Of a stretch of DNA of 64,000 nt, positions 1-8,343 are shown piece by piece. Position numbers and translations under genes: made by a program. Each line of letters starts with the position of its first letter. Within the stretch, counting starts at the first letter, position 1. The DNA comes from a bacterium (GTDB taxonomy: Bacteria > Planctomycetota > Planctomycetia > Isosphaerales > Isosphaeraceae): NCBI GenBank assembly GCA_016125085.1, contig WGMM01000013.1, forward strand, positions 1-64,000. The letters run 5' to 3'. The notes beneath the pieces were generated by a model. It ran no database searches. It worked only from the letters and a program-made list of their open reading frames with translations, and had not been told where the DNA came from.

Positions 1-1
1 C

Positions 2-694
2 GCCGACAACATGCCCATCTACACCCTGCCGGACGACAAGGCGAAGAGCGGGATCAAGACGCACAGCACCACCGAGGGCACCACCGAGACGTACAACGAG
101 CTGCGGTTCGAGGACACGAAAGGGGCGGAGCTGGTCCACATCCAGGCCGAACGGAACATGTCCGTGGTGGTCGAGGTGGACCGCACCACCACCGTCGGGA
201 ACAACAGCACTGTCACCATCGGCACCGACAAAAATGCCGACCCGCACGCCAACGGCAAGAGCACCGCCACCGTCTTCGGCGACACCAAACTGGTGGTCAC
301 CAAGGGGGACTTCCAGCAGGACGTGCAGACCGGCAAGGCGGTGTATCACGTGAAGGGGACCGTCGCCGAGACGTTCGACGACACCCTCACCACCACCACC
401 AAGAACGACGTGGCGCTGGTGTCGCAGGACGGCACCATCTCCATCCAGGCGTCGTCCGGCAAGCTGATCGGCTCGGCCAAGCAGGCGGTGGAGTTGAAGT
501 CGAGCACGGACGCGGTGAACGTCACCGCCACGACGCAAGTGAAGCTGGCGGTCGGGGCGGCGTCCATCACCATGAAGTCGGACGGCACGATCCAGATTCA
601 AGGGGTGAACATCACCATCAGCGGGACGAAAATCGACGTCGCCGGTGCGGCGATGACGAGCATCAAAGGCGCGATGGTGAAGATCAACTGCTGA
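2..694 (+). CDS. VgrG-type spike protein, C-terminal part (5' end outside window)
   Basis: The frame is open to the window edge, so the first visible ATG at 11 is probably internal and only the last 230 or so residues are present. The visible part starts with a TGIKTHST-like segment (here SGIKTHSTTEG), which in VgrG follows the gp27/gp5-like core, and continues as a Thr/Val/Lys-rich needle with short beta repeats typical of the triple-stranded beta-helix. VgrG forms the puncturing spike of type VI secretion or related contractile systems and carries a PAAR tip. The next gene begins 4 bases after the stop and starts with a PAAR domain, which fits. Base composition is GC-rich compared with genes after 5 kb. 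The spike call is firm; which contractile system it belongs to cannot be seen. Confidence 0.85.
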   Translation, partial: ADNMPIYTLPDDKAKSGIKTHSTTEGTTETYNELRFEDTKGAELVHIQAERNMSVVVEVDRTTTVGNNSTVTIGTDKNADPHANGKSTATVFGDTKLVVTKGDFQQDVQTGKAVYHVKGTVAETFDDTLTTTTKNDVALVSQDGTISIQASSGKLIGSAKQAVELKSSTDAVNVTATTQVKLAVGAASITMKSDGTIQIQGVNITISGTKIDVAGAAMTSIKGAMVKINC

Positions 695-698
695 GGAC

Positions 699-3600
699 AT
701 GGTCATGATGCCCGCCGCCCGCGTCGGCGACATGCACGCCTGCCCGATGGTGACCCCCGGCACCCCGCCGATACCACACGTCGGCGGCCCGGTGCTCCCC
801 CCCGGTGGGGTGACGGTGATGATCGGCGGGCCGCCGGCCGCCCGCATGGGGGACATGGCGACGTGCGTCGGCCCGCCCGACAGCATCGTCATGGGGTCGG
901 TGAACGTGCACACCGCCGGCATGATGCAGGCCCGGCAGACCGACACCACCGCCCACGGCGGGCTGATCAGCATCGGCATGCCGACGGTGCTCGTCGGCGG
1001 GCCGACGGTCGTGATGGCCGGCACCGCCGACGCCAACGACGCCCGGCTGGTGGCCTACGAGTTTTGCCGGTTCCCGCTCCACATGCAACAGGTGCTCGCC
1101 GCCGGCGGCGGGCGGATCGTCGTCTGCCGCGGGTCGATCACCGAGTACCGCACCGACCTGCGGGGCGTCCACCCCCGCGGGTGGCCGGCCGGCAGCACCT
1201 GGGACAGCGTACCCGGGGTGTTCACCGGCGACCGGAACGAGCTGGTGATCGCCACCACCGGGCACGGCACCCCGGCCGGGGCCCACGTGCCGGCTACCGG
1301 CGAAGGGCACGGGTCGAGCAACCTGGTGTTGCACGAGGGGGCGCACGGCATCGACCACAACAGTTCGTCCAGCCTGGACTCGGGGAGTTCGGGGTTCAAC
1401 ACCGCCCGCACGAGCGACGCCGCCACCCTCGACGCCTACGAAGGGCAGGCCGGTTCGGCCGGTCAGGAAGAAACGTTCGCGGAGAGCGCCGCCCGGTACT
1501 ACGGCGGCGACCCGAACGACGCCGCCGCCCACCCGAACCTGCACAACTATTGGGACGGCGACCCGTACGCCCCGCCACCGCCGCCGCCACCCCCTCCGCC
1601 ATGTCAGGGTGGTTCAGGCGAATCCGATCCAGGCGGCGGTGGTGGCGGTTGTGGCCCCGGTGGCGGTTCCGGAACATCCGGTGCCATCGACCCCAACGAA
1701 AAAACCGGCCCCGCCGGTTATGGCCCCCAGAGGTTCGTGCAATCCGCTTCGACGCTCAACTACAAGATCGAGTTCGAGAATCTCGAATCGGCCACGGCAC
1801 CGGCCCAGATGGTCGAAGTCTCGGATAAACTCAGCCCAGACTTCGACTGGAACACGATCGAAATCACCTCGGTCGGCTGGGGCGATGTCCTCATCCCGAT
1901 CCCCACGGGCCGGAACTTCTACCGCACGATTGTGGACACGGAGTATCTGGGCATCGCCTTCGCGGTCGAGGTGACGATCGGCATTCGCATGACCACGGGC
2001 GAGCTTTACGCCCAGTTCCTGGCCTTCGATCCCGAAACGGAGTTGCCCCCGCCGCCCGGCATCGGTTTCCTCCCGCCCGAGGACGGCACCGGCCGTGGCC
2101 AGGGCTTCTTCACCTACACGATCAAGACCGACGCCGGCCTGCCGAGCGGCCGGAAGATCAAGAACATCGCCCTGATCACGTTCGACCGAGGCCTGACGAT
2201 CGCCACCAACCAGGTGGACCCGCTGGATCCCTCGAAGGGAACGAATCCTGAGCTGGAAGCCTATGTCACGATCGACGGCGTGGCACCGACTTCGACCGTG
2301 ACCGCGCTGCCATCGGCCGTTCCGACCCGACGATTCCCTGTGAGCTGGAGCGGCTCCGACGATGCGGCGGGCTCGGGCGTGGCGTCTTATGACATTTTCG
2401 TCTCGGTCAATGGCGGCGAATTTACCCTGTGGCAGGAGGAAACGACCGCCACGACTGCTCTGTTCGAAGGCGAGTTCGGCAAGACCTATGCCTTCTATGC
2501 GGTGGCCGTGGACAATGTCGGCAACCGTCAGGCGACACCGACCGGGGCCCAGGCAAGCACGACCACGCCGGTCCCACCGGCGAACATCGAGATCGTTTCC
2601 GGTTCAGGCCAGTCGGCGGCGGCCGGCACGGAATTCGCTGCCCCGCTTGCGGTGAAAGTGACGAACGCAGCCGGTCAGCCGGTCGAAGGCGTCGTCATTC
2701 AGTTCGCGATGCCGGTCAGCGGTGCTTCCGCGACATTCGCCGATGATCTCATCACGGCGATCACGGGCCCAGACGGCATCGCCACTTCAGCGAAGCTCAA
2801 GGCCAGTCAGATCTCGGGCAATTACGAAATCGTGGCGTCTTCCGAAGACCTGGACGCGGAGGTCATGTTCGCACTGACGAACACTCCCGCTGCTGCTGCT
2901 GCGATGACGATCGTTTCCGGCGCTCGGCAAAGCACTCGCCCCGGTACCGCTTTCGCTTCGCCCTTGAAGGTCTTGATCACCGACACGTTCGGCAACCCGA
3001 TTGCGGGGCAAACCGTCACGTTCGAGTCTCCTAGCATCGGGGCATCGGTAACCTTCGCGGGCGGGGTGATGACGGCGGTGACCGGTGCGGACGGTATCGC
3101 CACTTCGGCTGCGATGACGGCGAACGCGGCGGGCGGCAGTTTCAACGTGGTTGCGAAGTCGGGGACGCTGGCCGACGCGACTTTCCAATTGACGAACGCT
3201 GTGCCGCATGTAACGGCAATCACGGTTCAAGACCGGTCGTCGGTGCTGGTCCGCTTCAGCGAAGCGATCGCGACGACATTACTGCACGCCAGCGACACTT
3301 ACGCAGGCGGGGCTCTCAGCACAATGGCGGATCTGCGAATCGTGGATAGCACAGGTGCTCAAGTGCGTGGATCGATGATCGTCAGCACTGATGCGATGTC
3401 GGTTCTGTTCGTGAAGACGGGTGCGGATTTCGCGAGCGGCACTTACCAGGTCACCTTGAGGTCAGCGGCGGACGGCTTCCGGGCCGTGGACGGCATGCTG
3501 CTCGACGGCAACGGCGACGGCACGCCAGGCGGCGATCACGTCAGGACGTTCGAAATTGCGTCTGCTCAAGGGGCCGTGCTAATTTCGATGCCTGACCTAG

Positions 3601-4838
3601 TTCGCGGACCCGGCCAGGATTTGCGTGTGAGCGGTGGTATCGCAGGTCTGCCGATCGTGCTGAGCGATTCGGCGGACTTGGCCCGTTTCGAACTGACGCT
3701 GAACTATGACCCGGCGTCGCTGGACATCAGTGGTGTGACGGTGCCTGCAGAACTGGCGTCGAATGTGACGATCACGACCACGGTACTCAGCCCCGGCGTG
3801 CTCAAAATCGTCGGAGTGGCCAATACCACGCTGCCTTCCGGGCGACGGACCGTGGCACTGGTTCAGGGCACGGTTCTAGCGGGTGCAAAGTACAGATCCA
3901 AGTCGCTTCTGGACATCAGTGACGCTAGCCTTGCCAAATCCGTTGGTACGGCCGCAGCGAGCATCGTGGACGACGCCATCGCCCTAGTCAATTACCCGGG
4001 TGACACCACCGGCGATGGCCGATACAACTCGCTGGACGTCGTCAGGCTCCAGCGCTATCTGGTGAATCTGGACAGCTGGTTCCCGCAGTATCCGCTCGTC
4101 GATCCCATTCTTGCCGCTGACGTCAACGGCGACGGCCGCGTCAACGGTCTCGACCCGCTTCTGATGCAGCGGTATCTCGTCAACCTGCCCGGCAACTTCC
4201 TCACACCACCTCCTGTAGCCAACGTCGTTCAGGCCGGCCTGGACCCCGTCATTTTCATTCCGAGGGATCTCGTGGCCAGGCCGGGCCAGGTTCTGGCCGT
4301 GCCCGTGATGCTGAAGAATACCGACACGCAGCCGATCACGGTCGGAAGTTTCGAAATCGTCGTTTCGATGGACCCTCGCACATTCGCTTTCAATCGACGG
4401 GCTTTCGAAAGCCGGAACTTGACCACCCGATATGACGCTCGCCAGGGGGTGGCCGTGATCGCCGGAATCGTGCCCGAGCAGACCCTGGCTCCCGGCGAAA
4501 CGATGACACTGTCAACGCTCCATCTTCGATTGTCGCCCCGGGCCGCAGCCGTCGATCATGCCCTGAACCTCATGGACCAGGCCCGCTTCGGCCACGAACA
4601 CTTCCGAACATCCGCGAATGGTGGAACGCTCGTTCTTATCCCGGCTCCGTCCGACAGATCGGACGACGCCGTCGACGGACGCGTGCGGATCGTTCCGACC
4701 GGCTTGACACGCAATGCACCGGTCGCGCCCCAACCTGAAACCCTTTCGAGAAAGCGAGTCGCCACTGTCGCAAGTCTACGAAACGTCGCCAGGGCATCAG
4801 CTCGAAGACTGCCCCGAATGACGCCGAAGACCGTCTGA
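699..4838 (+). CDS. Chimeric protein: PAAR tip, ATLF-like zincin, then Ig/cohesin-like/dockerin surface protein
   Basis: 1379 residues. Residues 1-108 form a PAAR domain (PAARVGDMHACP, then GPPAARMGD), the cap of a VgrG spike. Residues 110-290 carry HEGAH (212-216) and, downstream, ETFAE (258-262), the layout of anthrax-lethal-factor/Pro-Pro-endopeptidase zincins; E258 is the likely third zinc ligand. A run of ten prolines (292-301) and a Gly-rich stretch lead into a different protein type: a DUF7619-like domain from about 312, Ig/fibronectin and Big-1-like domains (480-770), an SbsA-like Ig (775-900), a cohesin-like domain (905-1040), a type I dockerin with two Ca-binding loops (TGDGRYNSLD and NGDGRVNGLD), a second cohesin-like domain and a basic tail. 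The front half reads as a type VI effector, the back half as a planctomycete cell-surface protein. Base use changes near position 1600. Either a true fusion or a recombination product. Confidence 0.75.
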   Translation: MVMMPAARVGDMHACPMVTPGTPPIPHVGGPVLPPGGVTVMIGGPPAARMGDMATCVGPPDSIVMGSVNVHTAGMMQARQTDTTAHGGLISIGMPTVLVGGPTVVMAGTADANDARLVAYEFCRFPLHMQQVLAAGGGRIVVCRGSITEYRTDLRGVHPRGWPAGSTWDSVPGVFTGDRNELVIATTGHGTPAGAHVPATGEGHGSSNLVLHEGAHGIDHNSSSSLDSGSSGFNTARTSDAATLDAYEGQAGSAGQEETFAESAARYYGGDPNDAAAHPNLHNYWDGDPYAPPPPPPPPPPCQGGSGESDPGGGGGGCGPGGGSGTSGAIDPNEKTGPAGYGPQRFVQSASTLNYKIEFENLESATAPAQMVEVSDKLSPDFDWNTIEITSVGWGDVLIPIPTGRNFYRTIVDTEYLGIAFAVEVTIGIRMTTGELYAQFLAFDPETELPPPPGIGFLPPEDGTGRGQGFFTYTIKTDAGLPSGRKIKNIALITFDRGLTIATNQVDPLDPSKGTNPELEAYVTIDGVAPTSTVTALPSAVPTRRFPVSWSGSDDAAGSGVASYDIFVSVNGGEFTLWQEETTATTALFEGEFGKTYAFYAVAVDNVGNRQATPTGAQASTTTPVPPANIEIVSGSGQSAAAGTEFAAPLAVKVTNAAGQPVEGVVIQFAMPVSGASATFADDLITAITGPDGIATSAKLKASQISGNYEIVASSEDLDAEVMFALTNTPAAAAAMTIVSGARQSTRPGTAFASPLKVLITDTFGNPIAGQTVTFESPSIGASVTFAGGVMTAVTGADGIATSAAMTANAAGGSFNVVAKSGTLADATFQLTNAVPHVTAITVQDRSSVLVRFSEAIATTLLHASDTYAGGALSTMADLRIVDSTGAQVRGSMIVSTDAMSVLFVKTGADFASGTYQVTLRSAADGFRAVDGMLLDGNGDGTPGGDHVRTFEIASAQGAVLISMPDLVRGPGQDLRVSGGIAGLPIVLSDSADLARFELTLNYDPASLDISGVTVPAELASNVTITTTVLSPGVLKIVGVANTTLPSGRRTVALVQGTVLAGAKYRSKSLLDISDASLAKSVGTAAASIVDDAIALVNYPGDTTGDGRYNSLDVVRLQRYLVNLDSWFPQYPLVDPILAADVNGDGRVNGLDPLLMQRYLVNLPGNFLTPPPVANVVQAGLDPVIFIPRDLVARPGQVLAVPVMLKNTDTQPITVGSFEIVVSMDPRTFAFNRRAFESRNLTTRYDARQGVAVIAGIVPEQTLAPGETMTLSTLHLRLSPRAAAVDHALNLMDQARFGHEHFRTSANGGTLVLIPAPSDRSDDAVDGRVRIVPTGLTRNAPVAPQPETLSRKRVATVASLRNVARASARRLPRMTPKTV

Positions 4839-5076
4839 CGGTTTCGGAACCGTCGAGCGGGTATCACTTATGGAAATCGACGGCGAATCCTCCAGAGCAC
4901 ATACGCTCTGAAGGATATCGCTTCGATTTTGCGCATGTGCGGATTATATTGTAAGTGGTTTTAAGAATTGAATTTACGGCGATTTTCCTGCATTCCATTG
5001 GGCGTTTTGACGATATCTCTTCCAGAGAGAGAGTTGTTTCCGGGGGCTCCCCGTTTCCCTTTGCGAGAGGTGTGCC

Positions 5077-5736
5077 ATGGGTTTTCGGACCGTCCTTGCC
5101 TCGTTCGTGTGTGCGATGTTCCCTTCGCTGATCAACGCGGCTGAGATCGGGGTGACAATGTCGATGCCGCAGAATCTCACTGCCGCCGCAGGGCAAACCG
5201 TCACCGTTCCGGTCAACCTCGGCGAGATCGCGTCTGGCTTCAGCCTCGACTCCTTCCAGTTGATCGTCGAATACGATGGTAACTTCTTCGACACTCCACT
5301 GGCTTCCGGTATCAAGCTCGGGTCGCTGACGACGGGCAAGAGTTATACAGGCCTGGACAACATTGACCCGGTTTCGAAATCGTTCACGATCCTCAGAAGC
5401 AATTTCTCCGATCCTGTCTATCTGACGACAGATTCCTCCGGCTCGCTGATGACTTTCGATATCTCGGTCAAACCGGGGGTTGCGCTGGGCAGTTCGGGAT
5501 ATCTGCGATTTCTGGCTTCGCAGGGTGCGGCCACGACGGAGATTCTGACCCTTTCCGGCGACAACATCTTCTTCTCGCCGGCCATCACCGCCCCATCGGT
5601 TCAAGGGCTCGTCACAGTGCCCGTGCCTGAGCCTTCGACCTACGTTCTGGCCGTAATTTCAACGATCGCCGTGGCAGCACTCGCCAGAAGACGTTCGAGT
5701 GCCAGGAAATCGTATGATTCGAAATTCATCTCGTGA
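5077..5736 (+). CDS. PEP-CTERM sorted exported protein with cohesin-like domain
   Basis: 219 residues with a short N-terminal signal peptide (cleavage near INAAE, residue 21), a single beta-rich domain resembling cohesin (SMPQNL...GQTVTVPVNL...SFQLIVEYD), and a C-terminal sorting signal: VPEPSTYV, a hydrophobic helix and an Arg cluster (ARRR). PEP-CTERM proteins are exported, processed by an exosortase and kept at the envelope or released with exopolysaccharide. The upstream gene carries two domains of the same cohesin-like kind plus a dockerin, so the two products may act in the same surface structure; that is inference. The start ATG at 5077 is preceded by a GAGAGG-like ribosome site. No exosortase is in the window. 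Confidence 0.8.
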   Translation: MGFRTVLASFVCAMFPSLINAAEIGVTMSMPQNLTAAAGQTVTVPVNLGEIASGFSLDSFQLIVEYDGNFFDTPLASGIKLGSLTTGKSYTGLDNIDPVSKSFTILRSNFSDPVYLTTDSSGSLMTFDISVKPGVALGSSGYLRFLASQGAATTEILTLSGDNIFFSPAITAPSVQGLVTVPVPEPSTYVLAVISTIAVAALARRRSSARKSYDSKFIS

Positions 5737-5984
5737 AGGCAATTTCGGTCGTGAAACCCACAGGTCGCCGCCCTGGGGTGCAATCCGTAACAATCATCGC
5801 TGGGTAGGATTACTTGAGAAGATCGCGGAATGAGAGTCTGCAGTACGCGGAATTGCAGTCGCATTCCGCGATTTTCATGAGTCTTATGCTGTGGTCCTTC
5901 TGAATCCTGGCATTTTCATCGATTCGGTTCTGAATCGATCCCATTTGCGTCACCTAATAGCTAAAGAAAACCCTCGTACCCGGA

Positions 5985-6000
5985 CCGCCCCGCAGGGCGG
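5985..6000. terminator. Short GC-rich hairpin between convergent genes
   Basis: CCGCCC-CGCA-GGGCGG forms a perfect 6-bp stem with a 4-base loop in the 315-base gap (5737-6051) between the plus-strand PEP-CTERM gene and the minus-strand gene ending at 6052. There is no T-run on either side, so it is only a weak candidate for a bidirectional terminator. The rest of the gap shows no gene, no RNA and no clear repeat. Confidence 0.35.
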
Positions 6001-6051
6001 CCCGGAACGTGGATCTTGATGAGAGAAGTTGTGCAGAGTCTCTTATGACAG

Positions 6052-6537
6052 TCACGCCCGCATCGCGGGTAGGTTTCGCTTGAGTTCGTCGATCAGGGCG
6101 CTCGCTTCGCGGATCGAGAGTTCTTCGATCCGGTCCACGCCGAAGCGTTCCCCGGCCAGTCGTAGCGGATCGATCCGCTGGCGGCGGGCCAGCGAAAAGA
6201 TCGCACGCAGCTGGTTTTGCGTCGCGGTTCCGGCATGGCGGCGTTGCGAGTCCGGGCGGTCGTTCGTGGAGCCGCCGTGGTCAGGCGGTTCGTTCCGTGC
6301 CGGGTTGGCGAAGCGTGCAGGCTGTGGGTCTTCACCGTGCTTCTCACGTGCCAGGCGTTCCTGCACGGCCTGGTGGCAGGCGTCGTAGGCCTGGTGGACC
6401 TTGCGGCGGAAGCGGTCGGGGTCGGCGTCGATCCAGGCGGGGTCGACCTCGAATTCGACGTGACAGCTGGCGCCGAGCGAGCCGTAGTTGGGCAGTCCGA
6501 CTTTCTTCTGCAGTCCGACCGAGAGTTTCGCGGCCAT
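6052..6537 (-). CDS. Conserved hypothetical protein of the Ycf46/DUF1257 module (possible DNA-binding accessory protein)
   Basis: 161 residues from the ATG at 6537, chosen because GGAG lies about 10 bases upstream and the conserved MAAKLSVGLQKKVGLP start follows; an ATG at 6579 would add 14 residues. The first 65 residues are well conserved in planctomycete homologues I know (NYGSLGASCHVEFEVD), followed by a charged, low-complexity linker. The last 55 residues (ATQNQLRAIFSLARRQ...LSIREASALIDELK) resemble the short helical C-terminal module seen on some phage single-strand annealing and recombination proteins. Function is unknown. It is the last gene of the minus-strand module and lies 108 bases after the previous gene. 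The resemblance to recombination proteins is a memory-based hint, not proof. Confidence 0.7.
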   Translation of the reverse strand: MAAKLSVGLQKKVGLPNYGSLGASCHVEFEVDPAWIDADPDRFRRKVHQAYDACHQAVQERLAREKHGEDPQPARFANPARNEPPDHGGSTNDRPDSQRRHAGTATQNQLRAIFSLARRQRIDPLRLAGERFGVDRIEELSIREASALIDELKRNLPAMRA

Positions 6538-6645
6538 GTGATGGGTCTCCGTGTTGTGGGTTAGGATGTGATCGGGCACGAAGGATTCGGAACGGGTCGC
6601 GACTCTTTCGTAAGTCGCAGGATTGTTAAGGTTTTCGGTAACGCT

Positions 6646-6903
6646 TCACGCCACGCGACGGGAACGATGACGGCGTGTGCGTCTCGGTGCGATGCCGACG
6701 TAGCGATCGGCCTGGATGGCGTCCCAGTCGACGAAGCGTTCGTCGTCGTCGGCTTCGTACTCGATGTCGATGGCGTTCCGGATCGCTTCCGGGTCATGGT
6801 GCACGGTCCATGGGTCGGCCAGGCTGAAGCCGAGTCGGCGGATTTCGGACAGGCTCTCGCCGGTCGCGGCGGCTACCATGCGGTCAATGCGGTTCTGAGT
6901 CAT
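6646..6903 (-). CDS. Small conserved hypothetical protein
   Basis: 85 residues. The longer open frame reaches 7152, but the ATG at 6903 has GAGGAGA nine bases upstream and begins the conserved part (MTQNRIDRMVAAATGESL, then EIRRLGFSLADP). The N-terminal third looks like a small helical bundle, the middle is acidic (YEADDDERFVDWD) and the end is strongly basic (APRRTRRHRSRR). Similar short proteins accompany this module in other planctomycetes as far as I remember; none has a known function. The basic tail could bind nucleic acid (inference). Confidence 0.65.
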   Translation of the reverse strand: MTQNRIDRMVAAATGESLSEIRRLGFSLADPWTVHHDPEAIRNAIDIEYEADDDERFVDWDAIQADRYVGIAPRRTRRHRSRRVA

Positions 6904-7031
6904 GGTCAGGGTCTCCTCGGGAAGGATGATGTCGTGAAAGGTCCTCGCCGGCAGAGAGTTCCGGCGAGCGAAGGAAGTGAGTCGCATGCGTTTGCGGGTT
7001 GGGGCACATGCAAAGAGATGTGGTCGGTGCC

Positions 7032-7277
7032 CTACCGGCCCAGTTTCAGCCGGTGCTCTTCCAGCCAGGTCCGTTCGGCATGCAGAGCTGCGGTGCGGGT
7101 GCGGAACGGTCCCAGCACGGGACCGTTCACGGGCGACATATCGGCCGTCCACTGGCCGGATCCGGTTGGTTCGACATGACTGGCCCGGGCGATCGTCAGT
7201 CGTCCGAGGCCGGTCAGATCAAGAGCGTCGTCGTAGAGGCACGTCACCGTGCCATCAGGTTGCACGATCAGGTTCAT
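7032..7277 (-). CDS. Small conserved hypothetical protein, translationally coupled
   Basis: 81 residues (MNLIVQPDGTVTCLYDDALDL...LGRLTIARASHVEPT). Its ATG at 7277 overlaps the TGA of the upstream gene (7274-7276) as ATGA, which supports both reading frames and implies coupled translation. The fold looks like a small beta sheet followed by a helix (TRTAALHAERTWLEEH). I recognise the pattern as a planctomycete family without assigned function. A 128-base gap separates it from the next gene of the module. Confidence 0.7.
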   Translation of the reverse strand: MNLIVQPDGTVTCLYDDALDLTGLGRLTIARASHVEPTGSGQWTADMSPVNGPVLGPFRTRTAALHAERTWLEEHRLKLGR

Positions 7278-8236
7278 GCCGTGGCTCCGTCGGTGCGGGC
7301 CCGGCGCTGGATGTTGCGGCGAGGGCGATCGACCATCATCTGGTCGAGCCCCGCCTGTACGGCCGCCATCCGGTTGGCCACGTCGGACCGCAGCCAGCGG
7401 CTGTCCCGCAAATCCTGCGGCTCGACGTTCCGCACGATCCGCTGGGCCGTGCGGACCAGCTCGTCGAGCTGGTCATTGCTGCGGACCGACAGGCTGCGGA
7501 ACCGCTCGAAGAACTCGCTCAGGTTCGTCACGGCCGTGTCGCGGAAGACTTTGGGCCGACCGTCTTCCTGCCCAGTGAGTCGTTCAGCCAGGTGGTCGAC
7601 CAGCCGGGCCAGTTCTTCCACGAAGGCCTGCTCGGCCAGCCGCACCGCTTCGTCGAATCGGGCCGTAACCCGTCGGCATTCCTGGCGATACAGATCCGGG
7701 CTGAGCTGCTCCAGGTACGGCGGCGGCTCGACCGACGGGAAGTCATGTTCGATGCCGAAGAGACCGACGAGCGTTTCCGGGTAGTCGCTCGGGTCGAACA
7801 GTTCGCCCAGCCGCACCCGGGCGGCCAGACGCAGGTCTTCGTAATGCCGGTCCAGCTCCAAGACGGCGGTGTCGAGTTCGCGGCGGAACTCGCCCATCTG
7901 GAGGTCGAACTCACGCACGGCGTCCTGCCGGATCAGGCGGATGCCGGGCTCCGGGAACGGCAGCGAGCGTTCTTTCCAGTAGGTGACGGCCCGGCTGCGG
8001 ATGCCGGTCACCGCCCGGAACGCCGGATGGGCCGTGTCGAGCAGCTTCTTGCCAGCCGACAGGAACTTGCCTTCGGCGCCGAAGGGCACGGCGGCCTGGT
8101 CTTTCTGGATGGCGGACAGGGATTTGCGTACGCCCAGCCACGTGAAGCTGACGCGGGCGGCGGCCATGGTCGTACGCAGACGTTCGGCGGGCGATTCGGT
8201 CGTCACGGTCGGAATCGGTTGAGTCATGGTGCTCAT
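7274..8236 (-). CDS. DUF3150-like protein of the AAA module
   Basis: 320 residues from the ATG at 8236 (the frame stays open to 8290 without conserved sequence). Largely helical, with no signal peptide or membrane segment. The region TYWKERSLPFPEPGIRLI, a helix DLQMGEFRRELDTAVLELD and the block RLGELFDPSDYPETLVGLFG resemble DUF3150, a family often encoded beside MoxR-type AAA ATPases and VWA proteins in phage-like and conflict-type operons. Here the next gene upstream is a AAA ATPase, which matches that habit. The family assignment is from memory of the pattern and is moderate; the biochemical role is unknown. Confidence 0.6.
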   Translation of the reverse strand: MSTMTQPIPTVTTESPAERLRTTMAAARVSFTWLGVRKSLSAIQKDQAAVPFGAEGKFLSAGKKLLDTAHPAFRAVTGIRSRAVTYWKERSLPFPEPGIRLIRQDAVREFDLQMGEFRRELDTAVLELDRHYEDLRLAARVRLGELFDPSDYPETLVGLFGIEHDFPSVEPPPYLEQLSPDLYRQECRRVTARFDEAVRLAEQAFVEELARLVDHLAERLTGQEDGRPKVFRDTAVTNLSEFFERFRSLSVRSNDQLDELVRTAQRIVRNVEPQDLRDSRWLRSDVANRMAAVQAGLDQMMVDRPRRNIQRRARTDGATA

Positions 8237-8343
8237 GTCGAAGAGGCTCCAATGCGAAAAGCCGGAACGCCGCCCGCAGTGAGGCAACATTCCGGCTGAG
8301 GGTTGGGTTCGAGGTTAAGAAGCGGAGTCGTTACGGATCGTTC

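Noticed and set aside
684..1544. Long minus-strand open frame rich in Gly, Pro, Arg and His inside the PAAR gene
   Set aside because: Composition is that of an antisense frame of a GC-rich gene; no motif or ribosome site, and the plus-strand frame has clear PAAR and zincin motifs.
1..4838. Complete type VI secretion system
   Set aside because: Only the spike end and the PAAR fusion are visible; no sheath, baseplate, TssM-like or ClpV genes lie in the window.
6977..8299. 440-codon plus-strand frame across the DUF3150-like gene
   Set aside because: Antisense shadow: the minus-strand genes have ribosome sites, a 4-base overlap and conserved blocks; this frame has none.
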